Positions 7,512-17,100 of a DNA stretch of 64,000 nucleotides are shown one piece after another (the first letter of the stretch is position 1; every line of letters starts with the position of its first letter). Source of the stretch: Clostridia bacterium (GTDB lineage: Bacteria; Bacillota; Clostridia; Oscillospirales; CAG-382); the NCBI GenBank assembly GCA_017456765.1, contig JAFTIR010000021.1, forward strand, positions 62,001-126,000, written 5' to 3'. A program made the translations under genes and the position numbers. The notes beneath the pieces are model-generated. The model saw nothing but the letters and a program-made list of their open reading frames with translations. It ran no database searches and was not told the origin of the DNA.

Positions 7512-9311
7512 ATGTTCAATAAATTCTGTAAAAAACAGCTTTGGGAATGTTCAAGAGATTTGTCAGCAGTAGCTATGGGTAACATACCTGCGCAGCTTGT
7601 TATAAAGAATGCAAAGCTTGTCAATGTCTGCACAAAGGAAATAATTGAAAACACCGATGTTGCTGTCCATAGCGGCAGAATTGCCCTTGTGGGTGATGCT
7701 TCCCATTGTGTTGGGGAAGGTACAAAGGTAATAGATGCAAACGGAATGTACATTGCTCCCGGTTTTCTTGACGGACATATTCATATTGAATCGTCAATGA
7801 TGAGCGCAGGCGAATATGCAAGAAGCGTTATTCCTCACGGCACAACGGGTATCTATTATGACCCCCATGAAATATGTAATGTAATGGGCTTTAAGGGGGT
7901 TGAGCTCATGATGAAGGATGCAGAGAGAACTCCGCTTAAGGCTATGCTTACGCTTCCCTCATGTGTTCCTGCCGTTCCCGGCTTTGAGGATAGCGGTGCT
8001 TCCATTACCTCTGCCGATATAAGAGAGCAGATGAAGCTCGACGAGGCAGTAGGTCTTGGCGAAATGATGAACTTCCCCGGTATTCAGTTTTCAAATGAAG
8101 AAACCCATGCCATAACAGGTGAAACGCTCAAGGCCGGTAAGGTAATCACGGGTCATTATTCCATTCCCGATACTGGAAAGGGTCTGAGTGCATATATTGC
8201 ATCGGGCGCAAGATGCTGTCATGAGTCGACAAGGGCAGAGGATGCTCTTGCTAAAATGAGACTCGGTATGTACGCAATGTTCAGAGAAGGCTCTGCTTGG
8301 CATGACCTTAAGGAAGTAAGTAAGGCTGTGACACAGAATAAGGTTGACTCAAGATTTGCCGTTCTCATTTCGGACGACACTCACCCCCATACACTTCTCA
8401 ACGACGGACACCTTGACTACATAGTAAAGCGTGCGGTACAGGAGGGAATAGACCCGGTTGAAGCAATTCAGATGGTAACCATTAACTGTGCTCAGTGCTT
8501 CATGATGGATAATGAGCTTGGCTCGATAACCCCCGGTAAGTGCGCAGATATTATCTTTATAGATAATCTTTCCGACTTGAATGTCAAAAAAGTAATAATT
8601 GACGGTGAGCTTGTTGCCGAGGACGGAAAAATGCTCTATGAATTTGATGCGTTTGATTATCCGCAGTATGCTATGAATACAATGCACGTCGGCGAAGAAA
8701 TTACCCCCGAAACCTTTAAGGTAAAGACGGATAAAAAGGATAAGGTAACCGTAAGAGTAATAGAAATTATCCCCGTAAGAGTCGGCGACTACGAAAAACA
8801 TATCGAGCTTTGTGTCAAGGACGGCTGTATTGAGTCTGATACCGAAAAAGATGTGCTTAAGACATTTGTGTTTGAAAGACATCACAATACCGGCACCCAC
8901 GGAGTAGGCTTTGTAAAGGGCTTTAATATCAAGTGTGGCGCAATGGCATCCACAGTTGCCCACGACGCACATAACCTTCTTGTTATTGGCACAAACGACG
9001 AGGATATGGCACTTGCGGCAAATACCCTTATCGAATGTGGCGGCGGTATGTGCGCTGTAAGCGGCGGAAAGGTGCTTGGATGCGTTGAGCTTCCTCTTGC
9101 AGGTCTTATGAATGTAAAGAGCGCCGAGGAGATGAGTGAAAAGGTCGCTTTGCTTGATAAGGCGTGGAAGGAAATCGGCTGTGATATTCAGTCGCCGTTT
9201 ATGACAATGGCACTTATTCCTCTTGCATGCCTGCCTGAGCTGAGACTGACAAACAAGGGACTTGTTGACTGTACAACCTTCAACTTTGTACCCTTAGAAG
9301 TAGATGAATAG
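7512..9311 (+). CDS. ade: adenine deaminase
   Basis: Deaminates adenine to hypoxanthine in purine salvage. The 599-residue protein belongs to the amidohydrolase superfamily, Ade type. It contains APGFLDGHIHIESSMM with the metal-binding HxH about residues 83-98, PHGTTGIYYDPHEI, a central ISDDTHPH metal segment, and the Ade-specific C-terminal domain with HHNTGTHGVGFVKG. Length is normal for bacterial Ade. I prefer ATG 7512 over the in-frame GTG at 7503 because GGGGTGA at 7500-7506 is then correctly placed as ribosome site. It is monocistronic, with a promoter before it and the T-box promoter immediately after. Confidence 0.93.
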   Translation: MFNKFCKKQLWECSRDLSAVAMGNIPAQLVIKNAKLVNVCTKEIIENTDVAVHSGRIALVGDASHCVGEGTKVIDANGMYIAPGFLDGHIHIESSMMSAGEYARSVIPHGTTGIYYDPHEICNVMGFKGVELMMKDAERTPLKAMLTLPSCVPAVPGFEDSGASITSADIREQMKLDEAVGLGEMMNFPGIQFSNEETHAITGETLKAGKVITGHYSIPDTGKGLSAYIASGARCCHESTRAEDALAKMRLGMYAMFREGSAWHDLKEVSKAVTQNKVDSRFAVLISDDTHPHTLLNDGHLDYIVKRAVQEGIDPVEAIQMVTINCAQCFMMDNELGSITPGKCADIIFIDNLSDLNVKKVIIDGELVAEDGKMLYEFDAFDYPQYAMNTMHVGEEITPETFKVKTDKKDKVTVRVIEIIPVRVGDYEKHIELCVKDGCIESDTEKDVLKTFVFERHHNTGTHGVGFVKGFNIKCGAMASTVAHDAHNLLVIGTNDEDMALAANTLIECGGGMCAVSGGKVLGCVELPLAGLMNVKSAEEMSEKVALLDKAWKEIGCDIQSPFMTMALIPLACLPELRLTNKGLVDCTTFNFVPLEVDE

Positions 9312-9338
9312 TTTTTCTGAAAAAATGCGAAAAAACAC

Positions 9339-9367
9339 TTGACAAATGAGTTTTGTAGTGCTATAAT
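9339..9367 (+). promoter_or_regulatory. consensus promoter driving the T-box operon
   Basis: Perfect TTGACA (9339-9344) and TATAAT (9362-9367) separated by 17 bp. Transcription would begin near 9374, just before the conserved 5' part of the T-box leader. Confidence 0.9.
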
Positions 9368-9373
9368 ACTCAC

Positions 9374-9641
9374 ATCAAAAAAATGCGATGAAGGAATTAA
9401 GTGTATTTCCCGTTGTTACAGAGAGTCGGCGTTTGGTGCGAGCCGATACATAAAGGTTTTACATTGTCTCGTTCCCAAGCAGAGCTGCTGAACGGAAACC
9501 ATTAAGCGGCTACGGCTCCCTCCGTTATAAGGGTAGGGTTTGATTGAATCCGAATGAGTGGCCGAATTTTTTCGGCAATTAGGGTGGTACCGCAGTTTAT
9601 TTCTGTCCCTGAGAGTAATATCTCAGGGACTTATTTTTTTT
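9374..9641 (+). ncRNA. T-box riboswitch leader, probable tRNA-Leu specificity (CUC specifier)
   Basis: The leader contains GATGAAGGA (from 9388), the AGAGAG plus GGTG distal Stem I elements (9420-9437) and the T-box AGGGTGGTACCGC (9581-9593) that pairs with an uncharged tRNA acceptor end. It ends in a terminator at 9605-9641. In Stem I, GGAA of the 5' strand can pair with TTCC (9472-9475). The codon one base before that strand, in the position of the GGC specifier in glyQS leaders, is CTC (9468-9470), a leucine codon. The T-box class is certain from the consensus; the leucine specifier is inferred from pairing geometry and agrees with the LeuA-like gene downstream. Confidence 0.88.
9605..9641 (+). 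terminator. T-box leader terminator
   Basis: GTCCCTGAGA pairs with TCTCAGGGAC (9605-9614/9621-9630) and is followed by TTATTTTTTTT. It is mutually exclusive with the antiterminator formed by the T-box sequence at 9581. Confidence 0.88.
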
Positions 9642-9674
9642 GTAATCACAGACACATTTGAAAGGATGATTTTA

Positions 9675-11075
9675 ATGAAAAAACTCACAATTTCCGACAT
9701 GACACTTAAAGTTGCGGCAGGGGCATATGACCTGAGCTTCAAAGAAAAAATAGAGATTGCAAAGCTACTTGATAAGCTCAATGTTTCGGTTATAGAGCTT
9801 GCAGCGGCATCCGGCTCAAAGGTGGATGATGTACTTATAAGAACAATTTCTTCATGCGTTAAGAACAGTGCGGTTTCAATTCCCGTTGCACTTTCCGAAA
9901 ACGGCGCAAATGAAGCATATGAGCTTATAAAAAATGCAAAGAAGGCAAGACTTCAGGTTTCTGTTCCCATGTCAACGGTGCAGATGGAATATATCTGCCA
10001 TAAAAAGCCTGCAGCTGTGCTTGAAATGATAACGGATGTTGTTTCAAAGTCAAAGAGTGTATGTAATGATGTTGACTTTGTCGCACTTGATGCAACAAGA
10101 AGCGACGCGGATTTCCTCAGAAAGGCAATAAATGCTGCGATTGATGCAGGTGCTTCCACCGTCACACTCTGCGATAACGCTGGTGAAATGACAACCGACG
10201 AATTTATAGACTTTATTTCCGGCATTAAGAATGACATTCCATCTCTTGCAAACGTAAAATTGGCAATCAATGCTTCAAATGAGCTTGGCATGGCGGTTTC
10301 AACAGTGCTTGCGGCAGTTAAAATGGGCGTTGACGAAATTAAGACGGCGTGCTGTAAGAGTGAAGTTCCTTCACTTGAGGCAATTCTCAAGATTTTACGC
10401 TCAAGAGGCGATTCCATAGGCGTTGGCGTTGACGTAAGCCTTACGGAATTTGGCAGAGCCAGCCGACAGATTGAATGGATTTGCGAGGGTAAGACAGGAG
10501 GGGCTGTCGGAACCGATGCTCAGGACAATGAAGAAAGCTACACCCTCAATGAATACACAGATATAAATACAGTTTCCGATACGGTTGTGTCCCTCGGCTA
10601 CGACCTTTCGGAGGAGGACATGAAGAATGTCTACGAGGAATTCAAACGTGCGGCATCAAAGAAGATAATTAGCCTTCGTGAGCTTGATGCCATTGTTGCA
10701 AGCACTGCAATGCAGGTTCCTGCAACATATAAGCTCGTTTCCTATGTTATCAACAGTGGAAATGTTATAAGCTCGACAGCCAACATTCTTCTTGAAAAGG
10801 ACGGAAAGTCCTTAGCAGGCGTTTGTATAGGCGACGGCCCGATTGATGCGGCGTTCCTTGCAATCGAGCAGATTCTCGGTCATCACTATGAGCTTGACGA
10901 CTTCAGAATTCAGTCGGTAACCGAGGGCAGAGAAGCTATTGGTAACGCTGTTGTAAAGCTCAAGGCTGACGGTAAGGTTTACTCGGGCAATGGTCTTTCC
11001 ACCGACATTATCGGTGCAAGCATCAGAGCCTATATAAGTGCCGTAAACAAGATAGTATTTGAACAAAATGTATAG
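9675..11075 (+). CDS. 2-isopropylmalate synthase-like protein lacking the catalytic motifs
   Basis: A 466-residue protein with LeuA-family architecture: an HMGL-type TIM barrel (about 1-270), the linking subdomain (SLGYDLSEEDMKNVYEEFKR) and a full C-terminal leucine-regulatory-type domain (about 350-466, with GDGPIDAAFLAIEQI and ASIRAYISAVNKI). The barrel keeps DVDFVALDATRSDADF and TLCDNAG. The N-terminal DTTLRDGEQ motif is replaced by DMTLKVAAGA (residues 8-17), and the metal-binding HxHND by NASNE (199-203). Without these it should not perform LeuA chemistry. It may be a leucine-sensing pseudoenzyme or have new chemistry. ATG 9675 follows AAAGGA; the Leu T-box controls it. Confidence 0.82.
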   Translation: MKKLTISDMTLKVAAGAYDLSFKEKIEIAKLLDKLNVSVIELAAASGSKVDDVLIRTISSCVKNSAVSIPVALSENGANEAYELIKNAKKARLQVSVPMSTVQMEYICHKKPAAVLEMITDVVSKSKSVCNDVDFVALDATRSDADFLRKAINAAIDAGASTVTLCDNAGEMTTDEFIDFISGIKNDIPSLANVKLAINASNELGMAVSTVLAAVKMGVDEIKTACCKSEVPSLEAILKILRSRGDSIGVGVDVSLTEFGRASRQIEWICEGKTGGAVGTDAQDNEESYTLNEYTDINTVSDTVVSLGYDLSEEDMKNVYEEFKRAASKKIISLRELDAIVASTAMQVPATYKLVSYVINSGNVISSTANILLEKDGKSLAGVCIGDGPIDAAFLAIEQILGHHYELDDFRIQSVTEGREAIGNAVVKLKADGKVYSGNGLSTDIIGASIRAYISAVNKIVFEQNV

Positions 11076-11092
11076 TTGAAAGGAAGATTTAG

Positions 11093-13591
11093 ATGAAACT
11101 TTCATTTTCAATCAAAGGCTGGAATTGCCGCGATTTTGATGAATATATAAGCACAGCCAAGGAGTACGGTTTTAAGGGTATCGAGCTTACAGACCTTGAA
11201 AACACGGGCTTTGCGGAAAACGGCGGTGCATTCGATAAATATAACAGCTCGGCTACGAGCAAGAAGCTGTATGAGGCAGGTATTTCTCTTTGCTGTATGG
11301 ACTCTGCCTGTGACCTTTCTTCCGACGATGTTGAAGCTATGAAAAAGGAGCTTGAATTTTGCATCGGCATTGCAAAAACAATGAAAATTCCTTATATCCG
11401 TGTCTATGCAAAGGACAAAAACGCGAGTGTTGATAAGGCAATAGCAAACCTTGAAATTCTTCTTCCCATGGCAGAAAACGAGGGAATAGTTCTTGCCGTT
11501 GAAACAATGGGTATTTTTGCGAATACAGATAACCTCAAAGAGCTTCTCGGCTACTTTGCAAGCGACTACGTTGGTGCTTTGTGGGATGTTTACCACACCT
11601 GTATGATTGCAGGGGAAAAGGCTGAAAGGTCTATTCAGAACCTCGGTGCAAGTGTTGTGCACGTACATATGAAGGATGCCGTTCATAACGGTGAGGAAAT
11701 AGAATATACCCTCATGGGTGAGGGAGAGCTTCCTTTCGGCGAGGTAATGAATGCACTTCGTTCTGTCAACTACGACGGCTTTATGAGCCTTGAGTGGGAC
11801 CCCTCCTGGATGGAGGAAATAGGGGAGCCTGACATTATTTTCCCTCAGTTTGCTGAGTACTTAAAATCCTTCGGTTCTCCCGACAAAAATCAGAAGCCTT
11901 GCTTCTATAACGAGGCAGGAACGGGAAAATACGTCTGGAAAAAGGATATTGTCATTGAAAAGACCTTCTCCCAGGTTCTTGACGAAATGGTTGACAGATT
12001 CCCCGACCAGTACGCCTTTAAGTATACAACCCTTGACTATACAAGAACATATAGCGAATTCAGAGATGATGTTGACAATGTTGCCCGCGCACTCGTTTCA
12101 ATGGGCGTAAAGGCAGGTAGCCATGTTGCTATATGGACAACCAACATTCCCCAGTGGTATCTCACATTCTGGGCAACGGTTAAGATTGGTGCAGTTCTTG
12201 TTACGGTAAATACGGCATATAAAATCCACGAAATTGAGTATCTTTTAAAGCAGTCGGACACACACACACTTGTCATGATTGACCAGTTTAAGGACTCAAA
12301 CTATGCCGATGCCATAATGCGTCTTTGCCCCGAGCTTGAAAATTTGGCTCCCGGCAAGCCCCTTCACTGTAAAAAGCTCCCCATGCTCCGTAACGTCATC
12401 ACCGTCGGCTTCAAGATGCCCGGCTGTCTTGAATGGAACGAGGCTATGATGAGGGCGGCGGATGTGCCTGTCGAGAAGATTTATAAAATGGCGTCCGAGG
12501 TTGATATTCATGATGTATGTAATATGCAGTACACCTCAGGCACAACAGGTTTTCCTAAGGGCGTTATGCTCACACACTACAACGTAGTAAATAACGGTAA
12601 ATACATCGGCGACCACATGGATTTGTCAACGGCTGACCGCATGATGATTCAGGTTCCCATGTTCCACTGCTTTGGCATGGTGCTTTCAATGACTTCCTCC
12701 ATGACCCACGGCACAACCATGTGTCCAATGCCTTATTTCTCACCCAAGAGTTCTCTTGCCTGCATAAATCAGGAGCATATCACGGCGTTTAACGGAGTGC
12801 CTACAATGTTTATTGCCATGATGCAGCACGCAGACTTTGAAAAGACAGACTTTTCATACATGAGAGTAGGCATTATGGCAGGAGCAAATTGTCCTGCTGA
12901 CCTTATGAAGCTTGCGGCAACCGGCAGAATGAACATGAAGCAGATTGTATCTGTTTACGGACAGACCGAGGCAAGCCCCGGATGTACGATGAGTTCTTAT
13001 TATGAAGACCTGACCGTCAGAACAGAAACGGTAGGTTCTGCATTTGCAAATGTAGAGTGTAAAGTGATTGACCCCGAAACCGGCGAAGATGTGCCAAACG
13101 GCGTAAACGGTGAGTTTGTTGCCAGAGGCTATAATATCATGAAGGGCTACTACAAAATGCCCGAGGCGACAGCGGCGGCGATTGACGAAAACGGCTGGCT
13201 TCATTCGGGCGACCTTGCCTGCCGTGACGAAAACGGAAATTACCGCATTACAGGCAGACTTAAGGATATGATTATCCGAGGCGGCGAAAACATTTACCCC
13301 AAGGAAATTGAGGAATTTATCTATACAAACCCCAAGGTGCGTGACGTTCAGGTAATCGGCGTTCCCGATGAACAGTACGGTGAGGAAATCATGGCGTGCA
13401 TTATCCTCAAGGACGGTGAGGAGATGACCGAGAAGGAAATGAAGGACTTTATTATGGCAAGTCTTGCAAAGCATAAGGTGCCGAGATACATTGACTTCGT
13501 TAAGGAATTCCCCATGAATGCCGCGGGCAAGATTCTTAAATATAAAATGAGAGAAGCAGCGGCGGAGAAGTTGGGGCTTAAGAAGAATTAG
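11093..13591 (+). CDS. fusion: sugar-phosphate-isomerase-like TIM barrel + AMP-dependent acyl-CoA synthetase
   Basis: An 832-residue two-domain protein. Residues 1 to about 262 form a xylose-isomerase/AP-endonuclease-2-like barrel with the metal ligands VETMG, ALWDVYHT, HMKDA and LEWDP. From about 280 to the end is an adenylate-forming acyl-CoA synthetase with YTSGTTGFPKG (from Y480), YGQTEASPG, SGDLA, the hinge GRLKDMIIRGGENIYP and the catalytic lysine K813 in NAAGKILKYK. No stop or frameshift separates the halves, so the fusion is real in this sequence. It lies 17 nt after the LeuA-like gene under the same T-box. It may activate a branched or hydroxy acid as a CoA thioester; the substrate is unknown. 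Confidence 0.85.
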   Translation: MKLSFSIKGWNCRDFDEYISTAKEYGFKGIELTDLENTGFAENGGAFDKYNSSATSKKLYEAGISLCCMDSACDLSSDDVEAMKKELEFCIGIAKTMKIPYIRVYAKDKNASVDKAIANLEILLPMAENEGIVLAVETMGIFANTDNLKELLGYFASDYVGALWDVYHTCMIAGEKAERSIQNLGASVVHVHMKDAVHNGEEIEYTLMGEGELPFGEVMNALRSVNYDGFMSLEWDPSWMEEIGEPDIIFPQFAEYLKSFGSPDKNQKPCFYNEAGTGKYVWKKDIVIEKTFSQVLDEMVDRFPDQYAFKYTTLDYTRTYSEFRDDVDNVARALVSMGVKAGSHVAIWTTNIPQWYLTFWATVKIGAVLVTVNTAYKIHEIEYLLKQSDTHTLVMIDQFKDSNYADAIMRLCPELENLAPGKPLHCKKLPMLRNVITVGFKMPGCLEWNEAMMRAADVPVEKIYKMASEVDIHDVCNMQYTSGTTGFPKGVMLTHYNVVNNGKYIGDHMDLSTADRMMIQVPMFHCFGMVLSMTSSMTHGTTMCPMPYFSPKSSLACINQEHITAFNGVPTMFIAMMQHADFEKTDFSYMRVGIMAGANCPADLMKLAATGRMNMKQIVSVYGQTEASPGCTMSSYYEDLTVRTETVGSAFANVECKVIDPETGEDVPNGVNGEFVARGYNIMKGYYKMPEATAAAIDENGWLHSGDLACRDENGNYRITGRLKDMIIRGGENIYPKEIEEFIYTNPKVRDVQVIGVPDEQYGEEIMACIILKDGEEMTEKEMKDFIMASLAKHKVPRYIDFVKEFPMNAAGKILKYKMREAAAEKLGLKKN

Positions 13592-13636
13592 GAATTAGAA
13601 ATTAGGAATTAGGAATTGGAAATTGGGAATTGGGGG
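13589..13636 (+). repeat. short near-tandem direct repeat at the 3' end of the fusion gene
   Basis: About six imperfect units of a 7-8-mer related to GGAATTA/GGAATTG run from the stop codon to the hairpin repeat. It is noncoding and low complexity. Confidence 0.6.
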
Positions 13637-14050
13637 TTCCGCCGTCTGCGGACGGCGTTTTCCGTTACTTTTGACTCAGCAAAAGTAACCAAAACTGCCC
13701 ACTCTGAAAAAAATCTCAGCTACGCTTCGCATTTTTTTCGAGCCGCGGAGGCTCTTTTGCCCTCTGACGGAATATTTGCAAAGTTCCGATTTTCTTCTCA
13801 CTAACAAGTGTGGTTTGCCTCGCTCTGCGAGGCCATAGCCTGCCGCAGGCAGGCAAATACAGGTAGAGTAGTGAGGAAAAATATTAGTTTTCTCAAATTC
13901 TGCGTAGAGAATAAAAAAGAGCCGCCACGGCTCGTGTCGAATGTTACGGAGCGAAGCGGAGTTTTCGACACATGAGTGGAGCGTTTTTGGTTTCTTTTGG
14001 GGCGTGCCAAAAGAAACTCGCTTCCGCAGAAGCGAAACTTCCCCAAAGTG
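13637..14050 (+). repeat. multi-hairpin intergenic repeat, two inverted halves (copy 3)
   Basis: Left half: GCCGTC/GACGGC (13641-13656), GTTACTTTTG/CAAAAGTAAC (13664-13673/13680-13689), a GA7T/AT7C stem (13706-13714/13731-13739) and GAGCC/GGCTC (13740-13754). Centre: GCCTCGC/GCGAGGC (13817-13833) and GCCTGCC/GGCAGGC (13838-13854). Right half, in inverted order: GTGTCGAA/TTCGACAC (13934-13941/13964-13971), GTTTCTTTTGG/CCAAAAGAAAC (13990-14000/14007-14017) and TCGCTTC/GAAGCGA (14018-14035). The two halves are inverted copies of the same hairpin series. No gene is supported here. Confidence 0.82.
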
Positions 14051-14070
14051 ACGAAAAAAGCATGAGCCTC

Positions 14071-14099
14071 TTGAAAAACATATAAAAACCTGATATAAT
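14071..14099 (+). promoter_or_regulatory. promoter of the pyruvate:ferredoxin oxidoreductase gene
   Basis: TTGAAA (14071-14076), 17-bp spacer, TATAAT (14094-14099), followed by a T-rich start region and an AAAGGA ribosome site. Confidence 0.8.
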
Positions 14100-14146
14100 A
14101 TTTTTTTAGTAAAATCTATTCGGCAAAAACGAAAGGACAAACAAAA

Positions 14147-17100
14147 ATGTCAGAAAAGAAACTTGTAACAATGGATGGTAACGAAGCCGCGGCGTACATA
14201 TCCTACGCCTTCAGCGAGGTTGCGGCAATTTACCCCATAACCCCCTCGTCTCCCATGGCAGGAAAGACAGATGCATGGTCGGCGAACGGTAAAAAGAATA
14301 TATTCGGTCAGGAAGTGTCACTTGTCGAAATGCAGTCGGAGGCAGGAGCTATTGCGGCTGTCCACGGCTCACTCGAAACGGGTGCTCTTTCCGCCTCCTT
14401 TACATCAAGCCAGGGACTTATGCTCATGATTCCCGTGCTTCACAGAATTTCGGGCGAACGTCTTCCCGGCGTTCTTCATGTAGCGTCCCGTACCGTCGGA
14501 ACTCACGCCCTTTCTATCTTCGGCGACCATTCCGACGTGTATAACTGCCGTCAGTGCGGCTTTGCCATGCTCTCGACAAGCTCGGTTCAGGAGATTATGG
14601 ACCTTGCGGGTGTAGCTCACCTTTCTGCAATAAAGGCAAGAATTCCCTTTATGCACTTCTTTGACGGTTTTAGAACCAGCCACCAGATTGATAAGGTTGA
14701 AGAAATGCCTTACAGCGAGCTTTCAAAGCTCGTTGACTACGATGCTCTTAATGAGTATAAGAGGTCAGCACTCAACCCCGACCATCCGGATTTGCGTGCA
14801 ACGGTGCAGAACCCCGACATCTTCTTCCAGGTAAGAGAAGCCAACAACACAGATTATAACACTCTTCCTGATATTGTTGAAGGCTACATGGCAGAGATTT
14901 CAAAGATTTGCGGCAGAGATTATCATGTATTCAATTACTACGGAGCAAAGGATGCCGAAAACGTAATTGTTGCCATGGGTTCTGTTTCCGAAACTGTCAT
15001 GGAAACTGTCGATTACCTCAACAAGGCTGGCAAAAAGACAGGTTTCTTGCAGGTACACCTTTACAGACCCTTTTCAAGTAAATACTTCCTCTCGGCACTT
15101 CCAGAAACAGTCAAGAAAATTGCAGTTCTCGACAGAACAAAGGAAATGGGCGCTGTGGGTGAGCCGCTTTATACAGACGTCAGAAGTGTGCTCTTTGATA
15201 AGGATATTACGGTTGTCGGCGGAAGATACGGTCTTTCCTCCAAGGATACAACCCCCTCGGACATTCTCGCTGTATTTGAAAACCTCGAAAAGGACGAGCC
15301 TAAAAACGGCTTTACAATCAGCATAAATGACGATGTAACACACCTTTCTCTCTCGCCCTCAAAGACGATAAATGCAGAGAATGTCGATACGGTAAGCTGC
15401 AAATTCTGGGGTCTCGGCTCTGACGGTACTGTCGGCGCAAACCACAGCACAGTTAAAATTATTAACGACCACACACAAAAGTTTGCACAGGCGTATTTTG
15501 AGTATGATGCAAAGAAATCCTTCGGCGTTACAAAGAGCCACCTGAGATTTAGCTCAAAGCCCATACGCTCTACATATTATGTCAAGAATGCAGACTTTAT
15601 TGCTTGTCATAATCAGAGCTATATCTATAAGTATGATATTGTAAATGAGCTTAAAGAGGGCGGAACGTTCCTTCTTAACTGCTCGTTCGGTGCGGATGAG
15701 CTTGACTTGCGTCTTCCTGTTTCCTTGAAAAAAGAGCTTGCTAAGAAAAAGGCAAATTTTTATATCATAGATGCGGCAAAGATTGCCGACGAAATTGGAC
15801 TTCACGGCAGAATTAACATGGTGCTTCAGGCGGCGTTCTTTACACTCTCAAAGGTAATTGACCCTGAGGAAGCTAAAAACTATATGATAGACTCGGCAAA
15901 GAAAACCTACTTTGCAAAGGGCGAGGACGTTGTAAACAAGAACGTTGAAGCAATACTTCGCGGGGCATCTGCATTCAAAAAGATTGACATTCCCGAAAAC
16001 TGGGGAAGTCTTTCTGACGTATTTGCAAAGCCCGATATGTCAAAGCCCGAGGTTGTGACACAAATCCTCGAGCCTATCAATAATCAAAAGGGCGATGACC
16101 TTCCCGTTTCGACCTTTGAAAAGTATAAAGACGGTAGAATTGAGCTCGGTCTTACAGCCTTTGAAAAGAGGGCAATTTCCGAAAATATCCCCGTGTGGAA
16201 TCCCGAAAAATGTATACAGTGTAATAAGTGTGCATTTGTATGTCCTCATGCTGTTATCAGACCCTATCTTCTCTCTGAGGAGGAAGTGAAAAATGCTCCC
16301 TCTTCAATGAAGTACATAAAAGCCATTGGCAAGGCGGCAGAGGGACTTTACTACACACTCGCTGTCAGCGGCGCTGACTGTACAGGATGCGGAAGCTGTG
16401 TGAACAACTGCCTTGCAAAGGAAAAGGCAATCACAATGGAGCATGTAAGTAATGTTCCGACCTATGACGAAACATGGGAATATACCTTAGGAACAAGCGA
16501 TAAGGGAGAAATCTTTGATAAGTACACATTAAAGGGTAGCCAGTTCAAGACTCCACTTCTCGAATTTTCGGCGGCGTGCGCAGGCTGCGGCGAAACTCCT
16601 TACGCAAAACTTCTCACTCAGCTCTTTGGCGATAAGGCTTACTGGGCAAACGCAACAGGTTGCTCGCAGGCTTGGGGTTCACCCATGCCGGGTATTCCTT
16701 ACACAAAGAACAAAAAAGGCAAGGGTCCTGCCTGGTCAAACTCTCTCTTTGAAAATAACGCTGAATTCTCCCTCGGTATGCTCATTGCCGACAGAAAGCA
16801 GAGAGAGCTTGTAAAGATGAACGTCGAAAAGCTCATTGAAAAGACAGCCGACGAAAATGTAAAGACTGCGGCTGAAGCGTGGCTTTCCACCTTTGACGAT
16901 ATGGATGCAAACGAAACAGCATCCGAAAACTTCATAAAGGCTCTTGAAGGCGCAGAAAAAACTCCCGAAACTTTGGTTGTTCTTCGCGATAGTGACAGAC
17001 TTTCCAAGAAGTGCTTTTGGATGTTCGGCGGCGACGGCTGGGCGTATGATATAGGCTTTGGCGGTCTTGACCACGTAATCGCTTCAGGCGAGGATGTAAA

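Noticed and set aside
6941..7522. Short frames in the 6.9-7.5 kb gap
   Set aside because: They cross the repeat hairpins, share similar peptides with frames in other repeat copies and lack ribosome sites.
13616..14140. Frames of 60-154 residues in repeat copy 3 (and equivalents at 30.8, 33.8, 36.2 and 57.9 kb)
   Set aside because: The recurring peptides come from translating the shared repeat, in inconsistent frames, with no start signals; not genes.
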